A stretch of DNA of 30,277 nucleotides from NCBI GenBank assembly GCA_944386335.1, contig CALXAQ010000144.1:1-30277 (forward strand). Direction: 5' to 3'. The translations under genes were made by a program, and so were the position numbers. Shown here piece by piece: positions 1 to 9,254 of this stretch. The number at the start of each line of letters is the position of its first letter. The first letter of the stretch is position 1. This stretch comes from an uncultured Clostridia bacterium. Lineage in GTDB: Bacteria; Bacillota; Clostridia; TANB77; CAG-508. The notes beneath the pieces are model-generated. The model was not told where the DNA came from, did no database searches, and worked only from the letters and a program-made list of their open reading frames with translations.

Positions 1-116
1 TAGATATTGCAGATCCTTGGGGATGCAGTTATGAAGTATATAGAAATTGTGCACAAGAAATAAAAGAAACATTAGAAAAAATTTATATAAAAATAGAAAA
101 AAGGGTTGACGAATAG
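1..116 (+). CDS. Low-molecular-weight protein tyrosine/arginine phosphatase, C-terminal end only
   Basis: The reading frame that begins with GAT at base 3 runs to a TAG at 114-116 and gives a 37-residue tail starting DIADPWGCSYEVYRNCAQEI. The D-I-x-D-P-(W/F)-G-x-S-x-E-V-Y pattern followed by an amphipathic helix is the usual C-terminus of low-molecular-weight phosphotyrosine phosphatases; in Bacillus the YwlE member acts on phospho-arginine. The DP pair contains the general-acid aspartate of this family. The catalytic CX5R loop is N-terminal and lies outside the window, so catalytic competence cannot be judged. The promoter of the next gene overlaps the last codons of this one. The family call is good; the substrate is unknown. 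Confidence 0.75.
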   Translation, partial: DIADPWGCSYEVYRNCAQEIKETLEKIYIKIEKRVDE

Positions 117-134
117 AAAAAAATAGAATAAAAT
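106..134 (+). promoter_or_regulatory. Sigma-A promoter for pcrA
   Basis: TTGACG at 106-111 and TAAAAT at 129-134 are separated by exactly 17 bases. The -35 box lies inside the last codons of the upstream phosphatase gene. Predicted transcription start is near 141, which falls on the inverted repeat at 140-157. Confidence 0.6.
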
Positions 135-139
135 AAAAA

Positions 140-157
140 CGAACAAAGATTTGTTCG
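140..157. repeat. Perfect 8-bp inverted repeat at the pcrA transcription start
   Basis: CGAACAAAGATTTGTTCG has 8-base arms (140-147 and 150-157) around a GA centre. It sits between the -10 box and the Shine-Dalgarno sequence AAGGAG of pcrA. It could be an operator for a dimeric repressor or a 5' hairpin in the mRNA. It contains GAAC and GTTC half-sites, but they are 8 bases apart, not the 4 of the Gram-positive LexA box. Confidence 0.6.
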
Positions 158-170
158 AAAAGGAGAAAAC

Positions 171-2483
171 ATGTCTGAATTAATAGAAGGATTAAATAAT
201 AGACAAAAAGAAGCAGTTATGTGTACACAAGGACCATGCCTTGTAATTGCAGGAGCTGGAAGTGGAAAAACAAAAGTATTAACACATAAAATTGCTTATC
301 TAATGAAAGAGGAAAAAGTTTTACCTTGGAATATTTTAGCCATTACCTTTACAAATAAAGCAGCAAATGAGATGAAAGAAAGAATTGAAAAATTAGTAGG
401 AGAGGCAGCAAAAGATATTTGGATGGGAACTTTTCATTCTATTTGCGTGCGTATACTAAGAAAATTTATTGATAGAATTGGGTTTGATAGTTCATTTCTA
501 ATTTTTGATACAAGTGATCAAAAAACATTAGTAAAAGAATGTCTAAAAACATTAAAGATAGATGATAAATTATTTAATGAAAGAGGCGTTTTGGCAGAAA
601 TAAGTAATGCTAAAAATGAATTATTAGAGCCAGAAGCTTATAGCAGAAAATACGCAGGAGACTATCGAAAAAGCAAAATAGCAGAGATATATGCTTTATA
701 TCAAAAACGTTTAAAAGAAAATAATGCTGTAGATTTTGATGATATTATTAATAATACTATAAAAATATTATCGGAAAATGCAGATGTATTAGATTATTAT
801 ACAGAAAAATTCAAATATATATTAGTAGATGAGTATCAAGATACAAATAAGGCACAATTTTCATTGGTAACCATGCTTGCTTCTAAATATGGAAATATTA
901 CCGTAGTCGGGGATAATGACCAAGGAATTTATAGTTTTCGTGGAGCAGATATTTCTAATATTTTAAATTTTGAAAAAGATTTTCCAGGAACAAAAATTGT
1001 AAAATTAGAGCAAAATTATCGCTGTACAGGGAATATTTTAAAAGCAGCTAATAGCGTAATCAAACATAACGAAACAAAGTATGATAAAAAATTATGGACA
1101 GAAAATGGAGAAGGAACCTTACCTTTTATTTATCAAGGGGAGGATGAGTATGATGAAGCAAGGTTTGTAATAGAACAAATAAATCATTTAAAAAGAGAAA
1201 CTTTAGACCATTATTCAGACTTTGCAATTCTTTATCGTATGAATTCACAGTCTAGAGCATTAGAAGACATTTTAAGAAGAGAAGACATTCCTTATAAAAT
1301 AGTAGGAGGGTTAAAATTCTATGAAAGAAAAGAAATTAAAGATGCTATTAGCTATTTGCGATTAATAGCTAATCCAGCAGATAATATTTCTCTAAAAAGA
1401 ATTATTAATGAACCCAAAAGAGGAATTGGAAAAACAAGCTTAGATCATATACAAGAAATAGCAGAAAATCAGGGTATTTCTATGTATGAAATCATAAAAC
1501 ATGCAGATGACTTTGGACAAACACGTGTATATACTAATGCAAAAGAATTTATAGATGTGATAGAAACATTAAGAAGTAAAAAAGAGGAATATAAAATTTC
1601 AGATTTATTAAAAGACGTATTAAATAGAACAGGTTATACAAAAGCATTGGAACAAGAAAATACTGTAGAGGCGGAAAGTAGAATCCAAAACTTAGAGGAA
1701 TTAGTAACAGTAGCAGTAGAATTTGAAGAAGAATTTGCAGAAAATTCTTTATCAGACTTTCTAGAAAGTATTTCTTTATCCTCAGATATAGATAATTTAG
1801 AAGATACAGAAGATAGTGTTACATTAATGACATTGCATAGTGCTAAAGGATTAGAATTCCCTACTGTATTTTTAGTAGGTATGGAAGAAGGGATTTTTCC
1901 AGGATATCAGTCAATAGGAGAACCCAAAGAATTAGAAGAAGAAAGACGATTATTTTATGTGGGAATCACAAGAGCTAAACAATATTTATATTTAACATGT
2001 GCTAAAAGAAGAACTATTTTTGGTTCTACTAGTTATAATGCAATCTCTAGATTTATAAAAGAAATACCACAAGAATTATTAGATGGATATACACAAATAC
2101 AAGAAAATAAACAAGAAAATTTTGAAGATTCTAATTATGGTTGGGCTTATGGAAAAAATTATGTTGGAAAAGTAAAAACTTATCAATTTGAGCAAAATCA
2201 AGAAATAAAGACAGCAGAAATTCATATAGGACAAAAGAAAGAACCACCAGCTTTTGCATTTAGAACAGCAGAGAGCTTTTTGCAAAACTTAAATGCAAAC
2301 CAAAAGCAAGTAGATATTTCTACTTATAAAGAAGGACAAAGAGTATATCATAAAAAATTTGGAGAAGGAGTTATTAGTAGTATAGAACCAGAAGGAGAAG
2401 ATGCAAAAGTAGATATTTGTTTTGATAAGGTAGGACATAAACGTTTGATGGCAAAGTTTGCAGGTTTAGAAATATTAGAATAG
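171..2483 (+). CDS. pcrA: ATP-dependent 3'-5' DNA helicase PcrA (UvrD/Rep family)
   Basis: Superfamily 1A helicase that unwinds DNA in repair, rolling-circle replication and removal of stalled RNA polymerase or RecA. The 770-residue product shows the Q motif (NNRQKEAV, residues 9-16), Walker A AGAGSGKT (27-34, Lys33), motif Ia TFTNKAANEM, Walker B DEYQDTN starting at Asp220, motif III VVGDNDQGIYSFRGAD, motif IV QNYR, motif V TLHSAKGLEFPTVF and motif VI EEERRLFYVGITRAK. The C-terminus (from about 718) has the YKEGQRVYHKKFGEGVI module, the Tudor-like fold that binds RNA polymerase in PcrA. Length is normal for PcrA. ATG start follows AAGGAG at 160-165. It appears to be a single-gene unit with its own promoter and terminator. 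No defect seen. Confidence 0.97.
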   Translation: MSELIEGLNNRQKEAVMCTQGPCLVIAGAGSGKTKVLTHKIAYLMKEEKVLPWNILAITFTNKAANEMKERIEKLVGEAAKDIWMGTFHSICVRILRKFIDRIGFDSSFLIFDTSDQKTLVKECLKTLKIDDKLFNERGVLAEISNAKNELLEPEAYSRKYAGDYRKSKIAEIYALYQKRLKENNAVDFDDIINNTIKILSENADVLDYYTEKFKYILVDEYQDTNKAQFSLVTMLASKYGNITVVGDNDQGIYSFRGADISNILNFEKDFPGTKIVKLEQNYRCTGNILKAANSVIKHNETKYDKKLWTENGEGTLPFIYQGEDEYDEARFVIEQINHLKRETLDHYSDFAILYRMNSQSRALEDILRREDIPYKIVGGLKFYERKEIKDAISYLRLIANPADNISLKRIINEPKRGIGKTSLDHIQEIAENQGISMYEIIKHADDFGQTRVYTNAKEFIDVIETLRSKKEEYKISDLLKDVLNRTGYTKALEQENTVEAESRIQNLEELVTVAVEFEEEFAENSLSDFLESISLSSDIDNLEDTEDSVTLMTLHSAKGLEFPTVFLVGMEEGIFPGYQSIGEPKELEEERRLFYVGITRAKQYLYLTCAKRRTIFGSTSYNAISRFIKEIPQELLDGYTQIQENKQENFEDSNYGWAYGKNYVGKVKTYQFEQNQEIKTAEIHIGQKKEPPAFAFRTAESFLQNLNANQKQVDISTYKEGQRVYHKKFGEGVISSIEPEGEDAKVDICFDKVGHKRLMAKFAGLEILE

Positions 2484-2538
2484 CTTAGAACTTAGAAATC
2501 CGTAAGAAGATAAAGCAAAAAATGTAATATAAAATTAG

Positions 2539-2575
2539 AAAAACAAGGTGGCAAAGAAAACTATCTTGTTTTTTT
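2539..2575 (+). terminator. Intrinsic terminator after pcrA
   Basis: The arm at 2539-2551 (AAAAACAAG plus four more bases) pairs with 2561-2573 over 13 positions including two G-U pairs. The loop is CAAAGAAAA and the right arm runs into seven T residues (2569-2575). Confidence 0.7.
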
Positions 2576-2736
2576 GCCTAAAAATGACCGTAAATAAGAG
2601 ATGAAACATTAAAAAGAAAAGAAAAAAGAGAAAATCAAAAATGTAAAGAAAATGTAAAAAAAGGAAGAAGAAACCACAAAAAGGCAAATCCGTAAATAGA
2701 ATAAGAAAGGTGGAAAAATGTAGAAAAATAAGGATA
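2576..2736. other. Purine-rich intergenic leader with repeated CGTAAATA elements
   Basis: The stretch between the pcrA terminator and the surface-protein promoter is A/G-rich with no convincing ORF or RNA gene. It contains CGTAAATA at 2589-2596 and 2691-2698, exactly 102 bases apart. An inverted copy, TATTTACG, lies at 2735-2742 and overlaps the -35 box. AAAAATGTAGAAAA at 2714-2727 recurs at 19564-19577 upstream of the other surface locus. These are candidate regulator-binding sites; no regulator is identified. Confidence 0.4.
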
Positions 2737-2765
2737 TTTACGATAAAAGCAAAAAAGAGTATAAT
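2737..2765 (+). promoter_or_regulatory. Sigma-A-like promoter for the 2121-residue surface protein
   Basis: TTTACG (2737-2742) and TATAAT (2760-2765) with a 17-base spacer. The -10 region lies in AGAGTATAATAAA (2756-2768), identical to 19693-19705 in the promoter of the second surface locus. The weak -35 box overlaps an inverted CGTAAATA element, which would suit regulation by a bound protein. Confidence 0.55.
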
Positions 2766-2800
2766 AAAGTAATATATAAAGGGGAAAAGAGGAGGAATAG

Positions 2801-5800
2801 ATGACAAAATTGATGAATGTCATAAAAAAAGTGATAGCAAGCTTTATGTTATTTGTTATTTTGTCAAGTACAACAGGAGTCACAAATATCGTACAAGCAG
2901 CTAATTACTATAATTTAAAAGGTACTGTTATTACAGGAGCCAATTATAATCAGCCACTAGGAACTTATTATGAAGAAAGAGTTGCTATAGGAACTACAAA
3001 AACAACAGGGGTTAAACAAACTTGGTCTGTAAAAACAGGTATGCATGAATTTTCCTATGATAGGAGAAGTATTAATCCAGTAATACCAATTAGTAAATGG
3101 GTGGCACTTCAATTTGAAAATGAGAATAATTCACAAGGTGCTTGTATTCATGGATGGATAACAGAATGGGAAGTAGGAGATTATTATTTTACATGGAATA
3201 ACACATTTTGCAGTAGAAGAACCATTCCCGCATGGAGTGCTTATTGTGCAGATTGTGGGCAGTCCATTGCGGGAGATACCTATATTTATTTAAACTCAGA
3301 TTATGTGTCTAAAATTACTTCTATAGACTGTTCAGAAGATAGTGCTATTGCATCTGGTTGTATCTTTTGCGGATCAGAAGAACAGGCTACTACTGTTCCT
3401 TCACATATATGTAAAGGAGCATCTTATAATAGATATTATGTGAGTTATAATGGAAATGGTGCAACAGGAGGAAGTACAGGAACAACTACACATATGTATG
3501 AAAATGCTACTACCTATGATGGCGTGGCAATTAGCAGAAGTACTACACTTGCTAAAAATGGATTTAGTAGAACAGGCTATATATTTACAGGATGGAATAC
3601 AAGAGCTGATGGAAAGGGAACATCTTATGCCAACGGACAAGAAATTAAAAATCTAACAGCAACAGATGGTGCAACTATTACTTTATATGCACAATGGGCA
3701 AAAGATGACTTTACCTTAACAGTAAATCCTAATAATGGAACATGGAATGGCTCAACAAATACACAAACTTTTCATATGACTTATCAAAGCACAAAATCTA
3801 TACCAGTACCCACAAAAATAGGATACGATTTTACAGGATGGACCCTAACAGGAACTGGTAGTACAATGACTTCTCTAACAGGTAATGCTACTTTTAAAAT
3901 GGGACCAGAAAATGCAACTTTAACAGCTAATTGGAAACCAATTCAATATCAAGTAGTTTATGATGGAAATGGAGCAACAAGTGGAAGCACAGCTACTAGT
4001 ACTCATATTTATGATCAAGATAAAAATTTAACAATAAATGGATATCAAAGGAATTATCAAGTAACTTATAACTATAATGGGAATGGGCAGGAAAGTACAA
4101 CAGAAACGGCTAAAGCAAACTTTAATGGTTGGGCAACTTCTAGTAGTGGAGCAGTTTCTTTTCAAAATAATCAAGTAGTAAAAAATCTAAGAACAACATC
4201 AGGAACTTATAATTTATATGCTAACTGGACATTGGGAAGTGTTATATTACCAAATGCTACAAGAACAGGACATAATGCACTAGGATGGAGTGAAAATGCA
4301 AATGCTACTAAACCTACCTACAATATTGGGCAAAAATATATACCAGCAAGTAATACTATAATGTATATGGTATGGGAACCATACACATTAAAGGTAAATT
4401 TAGAAATACAAGATAAAGAAACTGGTAACAGAATTAGCAATCAAGCTGTTTGGGATATATATGAGTGGAATAAAGATGCACAAACTTATACAAAGAAAAC
4501 TACTTTAATAAGACTAGCAGATGGAAGATATGAAACAGAAGACTATTTAAACTATTCTGATCAAAATGAGGGAAAATACAGATTAATAGAACAAACTGCA
4601 CCTGAGGGATATTATGGAGATTGGGCAGATAACACGCAAACTAATAAGAAGACCTATGATTTTAATATTCTAACAATCATTCAAGAGCAACAATATGAGG
4701 GTCAGAAAGTACAAGATAAAGGAACTATTTATCTAGTAAAACAAAATCAGAGGCAAAAAGCTCAAATAGATGTAACATTAATAGATGAAGAAACAAAAGG
4801 GAAAGCACAAGCGGATGGTACATTAGAGGGATCTATTTGGGGAATTTATGCAAAAGAAGACATTGTACATAACGATGGCGTAACAGGTGTCATATATCAT
4901 GCAGGAGACTTAGTACAAAGAAAAACAATACAAAATCAGGTGCTAACTTTTGATAATTTAGAGTTAGGTAGTTATGAAATAAAAGAAATTAGTAGTTCAG
5001 AAGGCTATATACTAAATGAAAAAACTTATCCTGTTAATTGTATTTACCAAGGAGAACAAAAACAAATAGCAGAATTTACACAAACAGTAGAACAAAAAGT
5101 GAAAAAGCAAGCCTTTCAGTTATTGAAAGTAGGAGGCCTAGAAACAGATACAGAATTTCATCCATTAAAAGGAGCAGGTTTTAAAATTTATTTAATATCA
5201 TCTTTAAATGGTGTAAAGCAAGGACAAATTACAGCTGACAAAAATGGAAACTATAACATAGAAGATTTTAAAAATTATGATTTTTCTCAAGATAGTACAG
5301 CTTTAGATTATACAAATTCTGAGAAAGGCATACCAATAGAAGAAGCATTTACAGGAGAAGATGGTGTGCTAGTAAGTAAGGAACTAGCTTATGGGAAATA
5401 TATAGTAATAGAAACGACTGTACCAGAAGATCATTTGATTATTGAACCGTTCTTTGTAGATATAACACAGGATAATAGAACACCACAAGATTTAGGAACT
5501 TTTTTAGATAGAGATTTTACAGCCAAAATCAAGATTATTAAAAAAGATGATACAAGTAAAAAAACAATATTAAAAGCAAATGCAAAATATAGAATATTTA
5601 ATTTGAATACAAAAGAATATGTAGAACAAGAGGTAGATGGTGTTACTGTAGGAACAGAACAAAATCCATTTACAACAGATGAAATAGGAACCATTATCAC
5701 ACCACTTACCATACGCTATGGTAATTATGAACTACAGGAAGTATCAGCACCAGAAGGATATGTTTTAGTAGGAAAAGAGGGAATATCCGTAGAAGGTAGT

Positions 5801-8800
5801 TTTACAGCACAACCAAAAGCAAATATTAAATTTACGCTTTCACAAAAAACGGTACAAGTAATTGATCAGAGTACAAAAGAAGTAATATTAGTAGTAGAAC
5901 AATATAACCAAAGACAATTAGGAAGTTTAAAAGTACAAGTACAAGGAGAATTTTTAAGTAATGTTCATACAGTAGAAAGTGGTGTAGAAATACAATATGA
6001 AAAACGAGGAATTCCAAATGCAAGCTTTGACCTATATGCAAAAGAAGATATTTATAGTCCAGATGAACAAGGAGAACTTTTATATGCAAAAGATGAGAAA
6101 GTGGCAACTGTTACTAGTAATGAAAATGGAATTTCTTATATAGATGGTTTGCCATTAGGGAAATATTATATAATGCAAACTATAGCAGGAGATGGTTTTG
6201 TACTAAATACAGAGCAAAAAGACATTGTGTTATCTTATGTGGGAGATAAAGAAGCGGTTAGTTATGCAGAAGTAACATATGAAAATGAACGTCAAAAAAT
6301 AAGTATTATTTTGGAAAATAAAGATAGTGAAATAAAAACAAATATAAATGGAGCAGTATTTGGTATATATACACAAGAAGAAATTAGCTATCAAACTGGC
6401 ACTGCAGAGACAGTAACAGTTCCAAAAGATACTCTGATGGCAATGCAAACCGTAACAGAAGAAGGAAGAATAGAATGGAATCCTGTAAAAAATATAGATT
6501 TACCATTAGCAAACTATCAAATAAAGCAAATACAAACACCTAATGGTTATGCAAGTAATGAAAAAATTATCTTTGTAGAAGCAAACTATCAAGGACAAAA
6601 TATAACTATGATAGAAAAGTCAGTAAATTTTGAAAATGATATTACAAAATTAAGTATTTCACTTCAAGATAGAGAAACAAAACAGGGATTAGCAGAAGCA
6701 ACCTTAAGGATTATAGACGAAACAGGACAAGAAGTGTATCAATGGACAACAGATAGTACAGGAAGTATCCTTTATAAAGGATTAACTTATGGGAAAAAAT
6801 ATACAATAGAGCAGATTACACCAAGAATAAATTACGAAAAAGAATTGTATTCTCCCAATATAGCTGGAGAGGTTACTAACGAACAAGCTTCACAAGGAAA
6901 TATAATATTTTCTATTGAAGATACAGGGGAGAAACAAAATTTAACATTAAGAGATTTATCAAAAGTAGGAAATATCCAGATACAAAAGCAGGGAGACGTA
7001 CTAATAGCGGCAAATAAACAAGAAGAGAATATACTACAATTTGAGTATCAAAAGCAAAATCTTCCTAATGCTAGTTTTGAAATTTATGCAAATGAAGCTA
7101 TAGAACATCCAGATGGACATACAGGACTTATCTTTACAGAAGGAACGAAAATAGCAGAAGGAACTACTACAGCAGAAGGATTACTTATTACAAACGTAAG
7201 TAAAGAAGTAGAAGAAATTTTTATACCACAAGTACAATACTTATTAGAAAGAGGGTTACCTTTAGGAGAGTATAGAATTGTAGAGACAAAAGCACCAGAA
7301 GGATATTATCGAAACCCAGAAGAATGTGAAAATACAGTACTGCTACAAGATAAAAAGGCTAGCAACTACATACAAGAAAATAGCGTATTTGAAAATACAA
7401 GACAAACAGTAAAAGTAAGGGTGCATAAATATGATACAGAAACATCAAATTCTATAGAAGGAGTAAAGCTTGGACTTTATGTAGAAAAGGATATTATAGA
7501 AAATGGACAAATAATTGTACCAGAAGATACATTAGTACAACAGAAAGTAACAGATAAAGAAGGAATTGCTATATTTGAAGGAAATATACCATTGGGCAAC
7601 TATTATGTAAGAGAAATACAGGCTGCTAGTGGATATAAGCAAACAGGTGAACAAATACAAATCCAAGCTGAAACATTAGAGGAAAATAGGAGGCTAATAG
7701 AAGCTAATGTAGAATTTGCTAACCAAAAAACAAAAATACAGGTAATAAAAACAACACAAGAAGGACAACAAGTTATTGGTGCGAAAATGCAAATAGTAGA
7801 TGAAAAACATACTGTAGTAGATAGTTGGGTAACTGATGGTAGTACACATGAAATAAGAGGATTGCATACACAAAAGGTATATACTTTGAAGGAAGTACAA
7901 CCAGCAAAAGGATTTGTAACAGCTCAAGATATTTCTTTTCAATTAAATAAAGAAGGCTATGTACAACAAACAGAATATTTATACGCAGAAAATGTAATTC
8001 AAATGAAAGACGATTATACAACAACAGAAATATCTGTTGTAGATAAAGAAACCGAAGAACTAGTAGCAGGTATTACTATACAAATTGTGGATAAAGAGAC
8101 AGATGAAGTTGTAGTAGAATACGAAACAACAGAAAAACCACAAGTAATTATAGGCCTACCAATAGGAGAATACGATATTATACAAACAGAATTACCAAAA
8201 GATAAAGGATATATTACAACAAATGATTCTTTAGAAATAGTAGATACTCCAGAAATACAGGAAAAAACAATAGAGCAAAATATCACAAAAGTAAAATTAG
8301 AAATTATAGACGAAGAGTTAAATGAAAAAGTAGATAAGGTAGAAATTTATCTAATAGATAAAAATACAAAAGACGTTATAGCAGCAACAGAAGAAATAGA
8401 AGGTAAACTACTAATAAAAGAGGGAGAGGATGGATATTACGTAGAAAAAATACCTATAGGAGAGTATATATTGTATCAAAAAGTTCCAGAGGGCTATTTA
8501 GAAATAGAAATAACAGACTTTACCGTAGAGGACAAAAAAGAAGAACAAGTCCACACTTCCTATACAAGAAAACTGGTGTTAGATATGCAAGTACAAAAAG
8601 AAATTAGTAATATTATCATTAACGGAGTAAAAAATGGAGTTGCACAAAATAACCAAATACAAAAAATAGAAGTAGTAGCATCTAAATTACAAAAGGAACA
8701 AATAGAAATAGAATATAAAATTCGTATTACAAATACAGGAGAAATAGCAGGTAAGGTAGGAAGAATTTTAGAACATATTCCAAAAGATTTTATCTATGAA

Positions 8801-9166
8801 AGTAGTAAAAATACAGTAAATTGGGTGCAAGATGGAAAGAATTTAGTCTGTGAAGATTATAAAGATACAGAAATTGCGGTAGGAGAAAGTATAGAAATTG
8901 CAATTACCTTAAAATGGGTAAATGGAGCAGATCATTTTGGAGAGAAAGTTAATACTGTAACTTTAGAGAATATTACAAATACATTAGGATACACAGACAA
9001 TAGGAAAGATAATAACTCAGCTAGTGTAACAACGGTAATTAGTATTAAAACAGGAAATGAAACATTTTATCAAAATTTAAAAATGATAAGTATCATTATG
9101 CTAGTAGTTGGTATAGTAAGTATTGGTATTATCATAGAAATTAAATATTTAAAAAGAAAATCCTAA
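2801..9166 (+). CDS. Giant surface protein: Listeria/Bacteroides repeats plus about twelve Cna B-like domains
   Basis: 2121 residues; ATG start 7 bases after GAGGAGG. Residues 1-33 form a signal peptide (basic N-terminus, hydrophobic core, VQA cleavage site). Residues about 114-205 are Cys-rich with CADCG and CIFCG pairs and a later HxC, suggesting a metal-binding or disulfide module. Residues about 212-530 hold four GxxFxGW...LYAxW units of the Flg_new/InlB-B type. Residues about 530-1920 hold about twelve prealbumin-like Cna B/SpaA units, recognised by strands such as GLPLGEYRIVETKAPEGYY and GIYAKEDI. Residues about 1925-2080 form a DUF11-like domain (EYKIRITNTGEIAGKV). The C-terminus is KTG (2083-2085), a hydrophobic helix and a KRKS tail. 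A likely fibrillar adhesin or stalk. No canonical LPXTG is present, and no sortase lies in the window. The ligand is unknown. Confidence 0.85.
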   Translation: MTKLMNVIKKVIASFMLFVILSSTTGVTNIVQAANYYNLKGTVITGANYNQPLGTYYEERVAIGTTKTTGVKQTWSVKTGMHEFSYDRRSINPVIPISKWVALQFENENNSQGACIHGWITEWEVGDYYFTWNNTFCSRRTIPAWSAYCADCGQSIAGDTYIYLNSDYVSKITSIDCSEDSAIASGCIFCGSEEQATTVPSHICKGASYNRYYVSYNGNGATGGSTGTTTHMYENATTYDGVAISRSTTLAKNGFSRTGYIFTGWNTRADGKGTSYANGQEIKNLTATDGATITLYAQWAKDDFTLTVNPNNGTWNGSTNTQTFHMTYQSTKSIPVPTKIGYDFTGWTLTGTGSTMTSLTGNATFKMGPENATLTANWKPIQYQVVYDGNGATSGSTATSTHIYDQDKNLTINGYQRNYQVTYNYNGNGQESTTETAKANFNGWATSSSGAVSFQNNQVVKNLRTTSGTYNLYANWTLGSVILPNATRTGHNALGWSENANATKPTYNIGQKYIPASNTIMYMVWEPYTLKVNLEIQDKETGNRISNQAVWDIYEWNKDAQTYTKKTTLIRLADGRYETEDYLNYSDQNEGKYRLIEQTAPEGYYGDWADNTQTNKKTYDFNILTIIQEQQYEGQKVQDKGTIYLVKQNQRQKAQIDVTLIDEETKGKAQADGTLEGSIWGIYAKEDIVHNDGVTGVIYHAGDLVQRKTIQNQVLTFDNLELGSYEIKEISSSEGYILNEKTYPVNCIYQGEQKQIAEFTQTVEQKVKKQAFQLLKVGGLETDTEFHPLKGAGFKIYLISSLNGVKQGQITADKNGNYNIEDFKNYDFSQDSTALDYTNSEKGIPIEEAFTGEDGVLVSKELAYGKYIVIETTVPEDHLIIEPFFVDITQDNRTPQDLGTFLDRDFTAKIKIIKKDDTSKKTILKANAKYRIFNLNTKEYVEQEVDGVTVGTEQNPFTTDEIGTIITPLTIRYGNYELQEVSAPEGYVLVGKEGISVEGSFTAQPKANIKFTLSQKTVQVIDQSTKEVILVVEQYNQRQLGSLKVQVQGEFLSNVHTVESGVEIQYEKRGIPNASFDLYAKEDIYSPDEQGELLYAKDEKVATVTSNENGISYIDGLPLGKYYIMQTIAGDGFVLNTEQKDIVLSYVGDKEAVSYAEVTYENERQKISIILENKDSEIKTNINGAVFGIYTQEEISYQTGTAETVTVPKDTLMAMQTVTEEGRIEWNPVKNIDLPLANYQIKQIQTPNGYASNEKIIFVEANYQGQNITMIEKSVNFENDITKLSISLQDRETKQGLAEATLRIIDETGQEVYQWTTDSTGSILYKGLTYGKKYTIEQITPRINYEKELYSPNIAGEVTNEQASQGNIIFSIEDTGEKQNLTLRDLSKVGNIQIQKQGDVLIAANKQEENILQFEYQKQNLPNASFEIYANEAIEHPDGHTGLIFTEGTKIAEGTTTAEGLLITNVSKEVEEIFIPQVQYLLERGLPLGEYRIVETKAPEGYYRNPEECENTVLLQDKKASNYIQENSVFENTRQTVKVRVHKYDTETSNSIEGVKLGLYVEKDIIENGQIIVPEDTLVQQKVTDKEGIAIFEGNIPLGNYYVREIQAASGYKQTGEQIQIQAETLEENRRLIEANVEFANQKTKIQVIKTTQEGQQVIGAKMQIVDEKHTVVDSWVTDGSTHEIRGLHTQKVYTLKEVQPAKGFVTAQDISFQLNKEGYVQQTEYLYAENVIQMKDDYTTTEISVVDKETEELVAGITIQIVDKETDEVVVEYETTEKPQVIIGLPIGEYDIIQTELPKDKGYITTNDSLEIVDTPEIQEKTIEQNITKVKLEIIDEELNEKVDKVEIYLIDKNTKDVIAATEEIEGKLLIKEGEDGYYVEKIPIGEYILYQKVPEGYLEIEITDFTVEDKKEEQVHTSYTRKLVLDMQVQKEISNIIINGVKNGVAQNNQIQKIEVVASKLQKEQIEIEYKIRITNTGEIAGKVGRILEHIPKDFIYESSKNTVNWVQDGKNLVCEDYKDTEIAVGESIEIAITLKWVNGADHFGEKVNTVTLENITNTLGYTDNRKDNNSASVTTVISIKTGNETFYQNLKMISIIMLVVGIVSIGIIIEIKYLKRKS

Positions 9167-9186
9167 TAAAAAGGGATTTTCTTTTT
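9151..9186 (+). terminator. Intrinsic terminator overlapping the stop codon of the 2121-residue protein gene
   Basis: A 13-base arm at 9151-9163 (last codons of the gene) pairs perfectly with 9174-9186. The 10-base loop includes the TAA stop at 9164-9166. The right arm is T-rich (CTTTTT), giving a terminator that begins inside the coding sequence. Confidence 0.7.
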
Positions 9187-9194
9187 CCTTTCAA

Positions 9195-9224
9195 GTATAA
9201 ATCAAGAAAAAAAGTTCATAATAA
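9195..9224 (+). promoter_or_regulatory. Possible sporulation (Sigma-E/Sigma-K-like) promoter for the coat genes
   Basis: GTATAAA (9195-9201), 15 bases, then CATAATAA (9217-9224). The CATA-type -10 and ATA-containing -35 resemble mother-cell sporulation promoters, which fits the coat-protein genes that follow. No good Sigma-A TATAAT box is seen here. Consensus matching alone is weak evidence. Confidence 0.35.
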
Positions 9225-9254
9225 AGGTAAAAAGAAAAGAAAGGAAGGATAAAA

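Noticed and set aside
141..156. LexA (SOS) box upstream of pcrA
   Set aside because: GAAC and GTTC are separated by 8 bases; the Gram-positive consensus requires 4.
5920..8560. Repetitive coding sequence as a possible DNA repeat array or CRISPR
   Set aside because: The similarity is at the protein level in a continuous open frame of Cna B units; there are no regular identical DNA repeats with spacers. No CRISPR array, tRNA or rRNA gene was found in the window.
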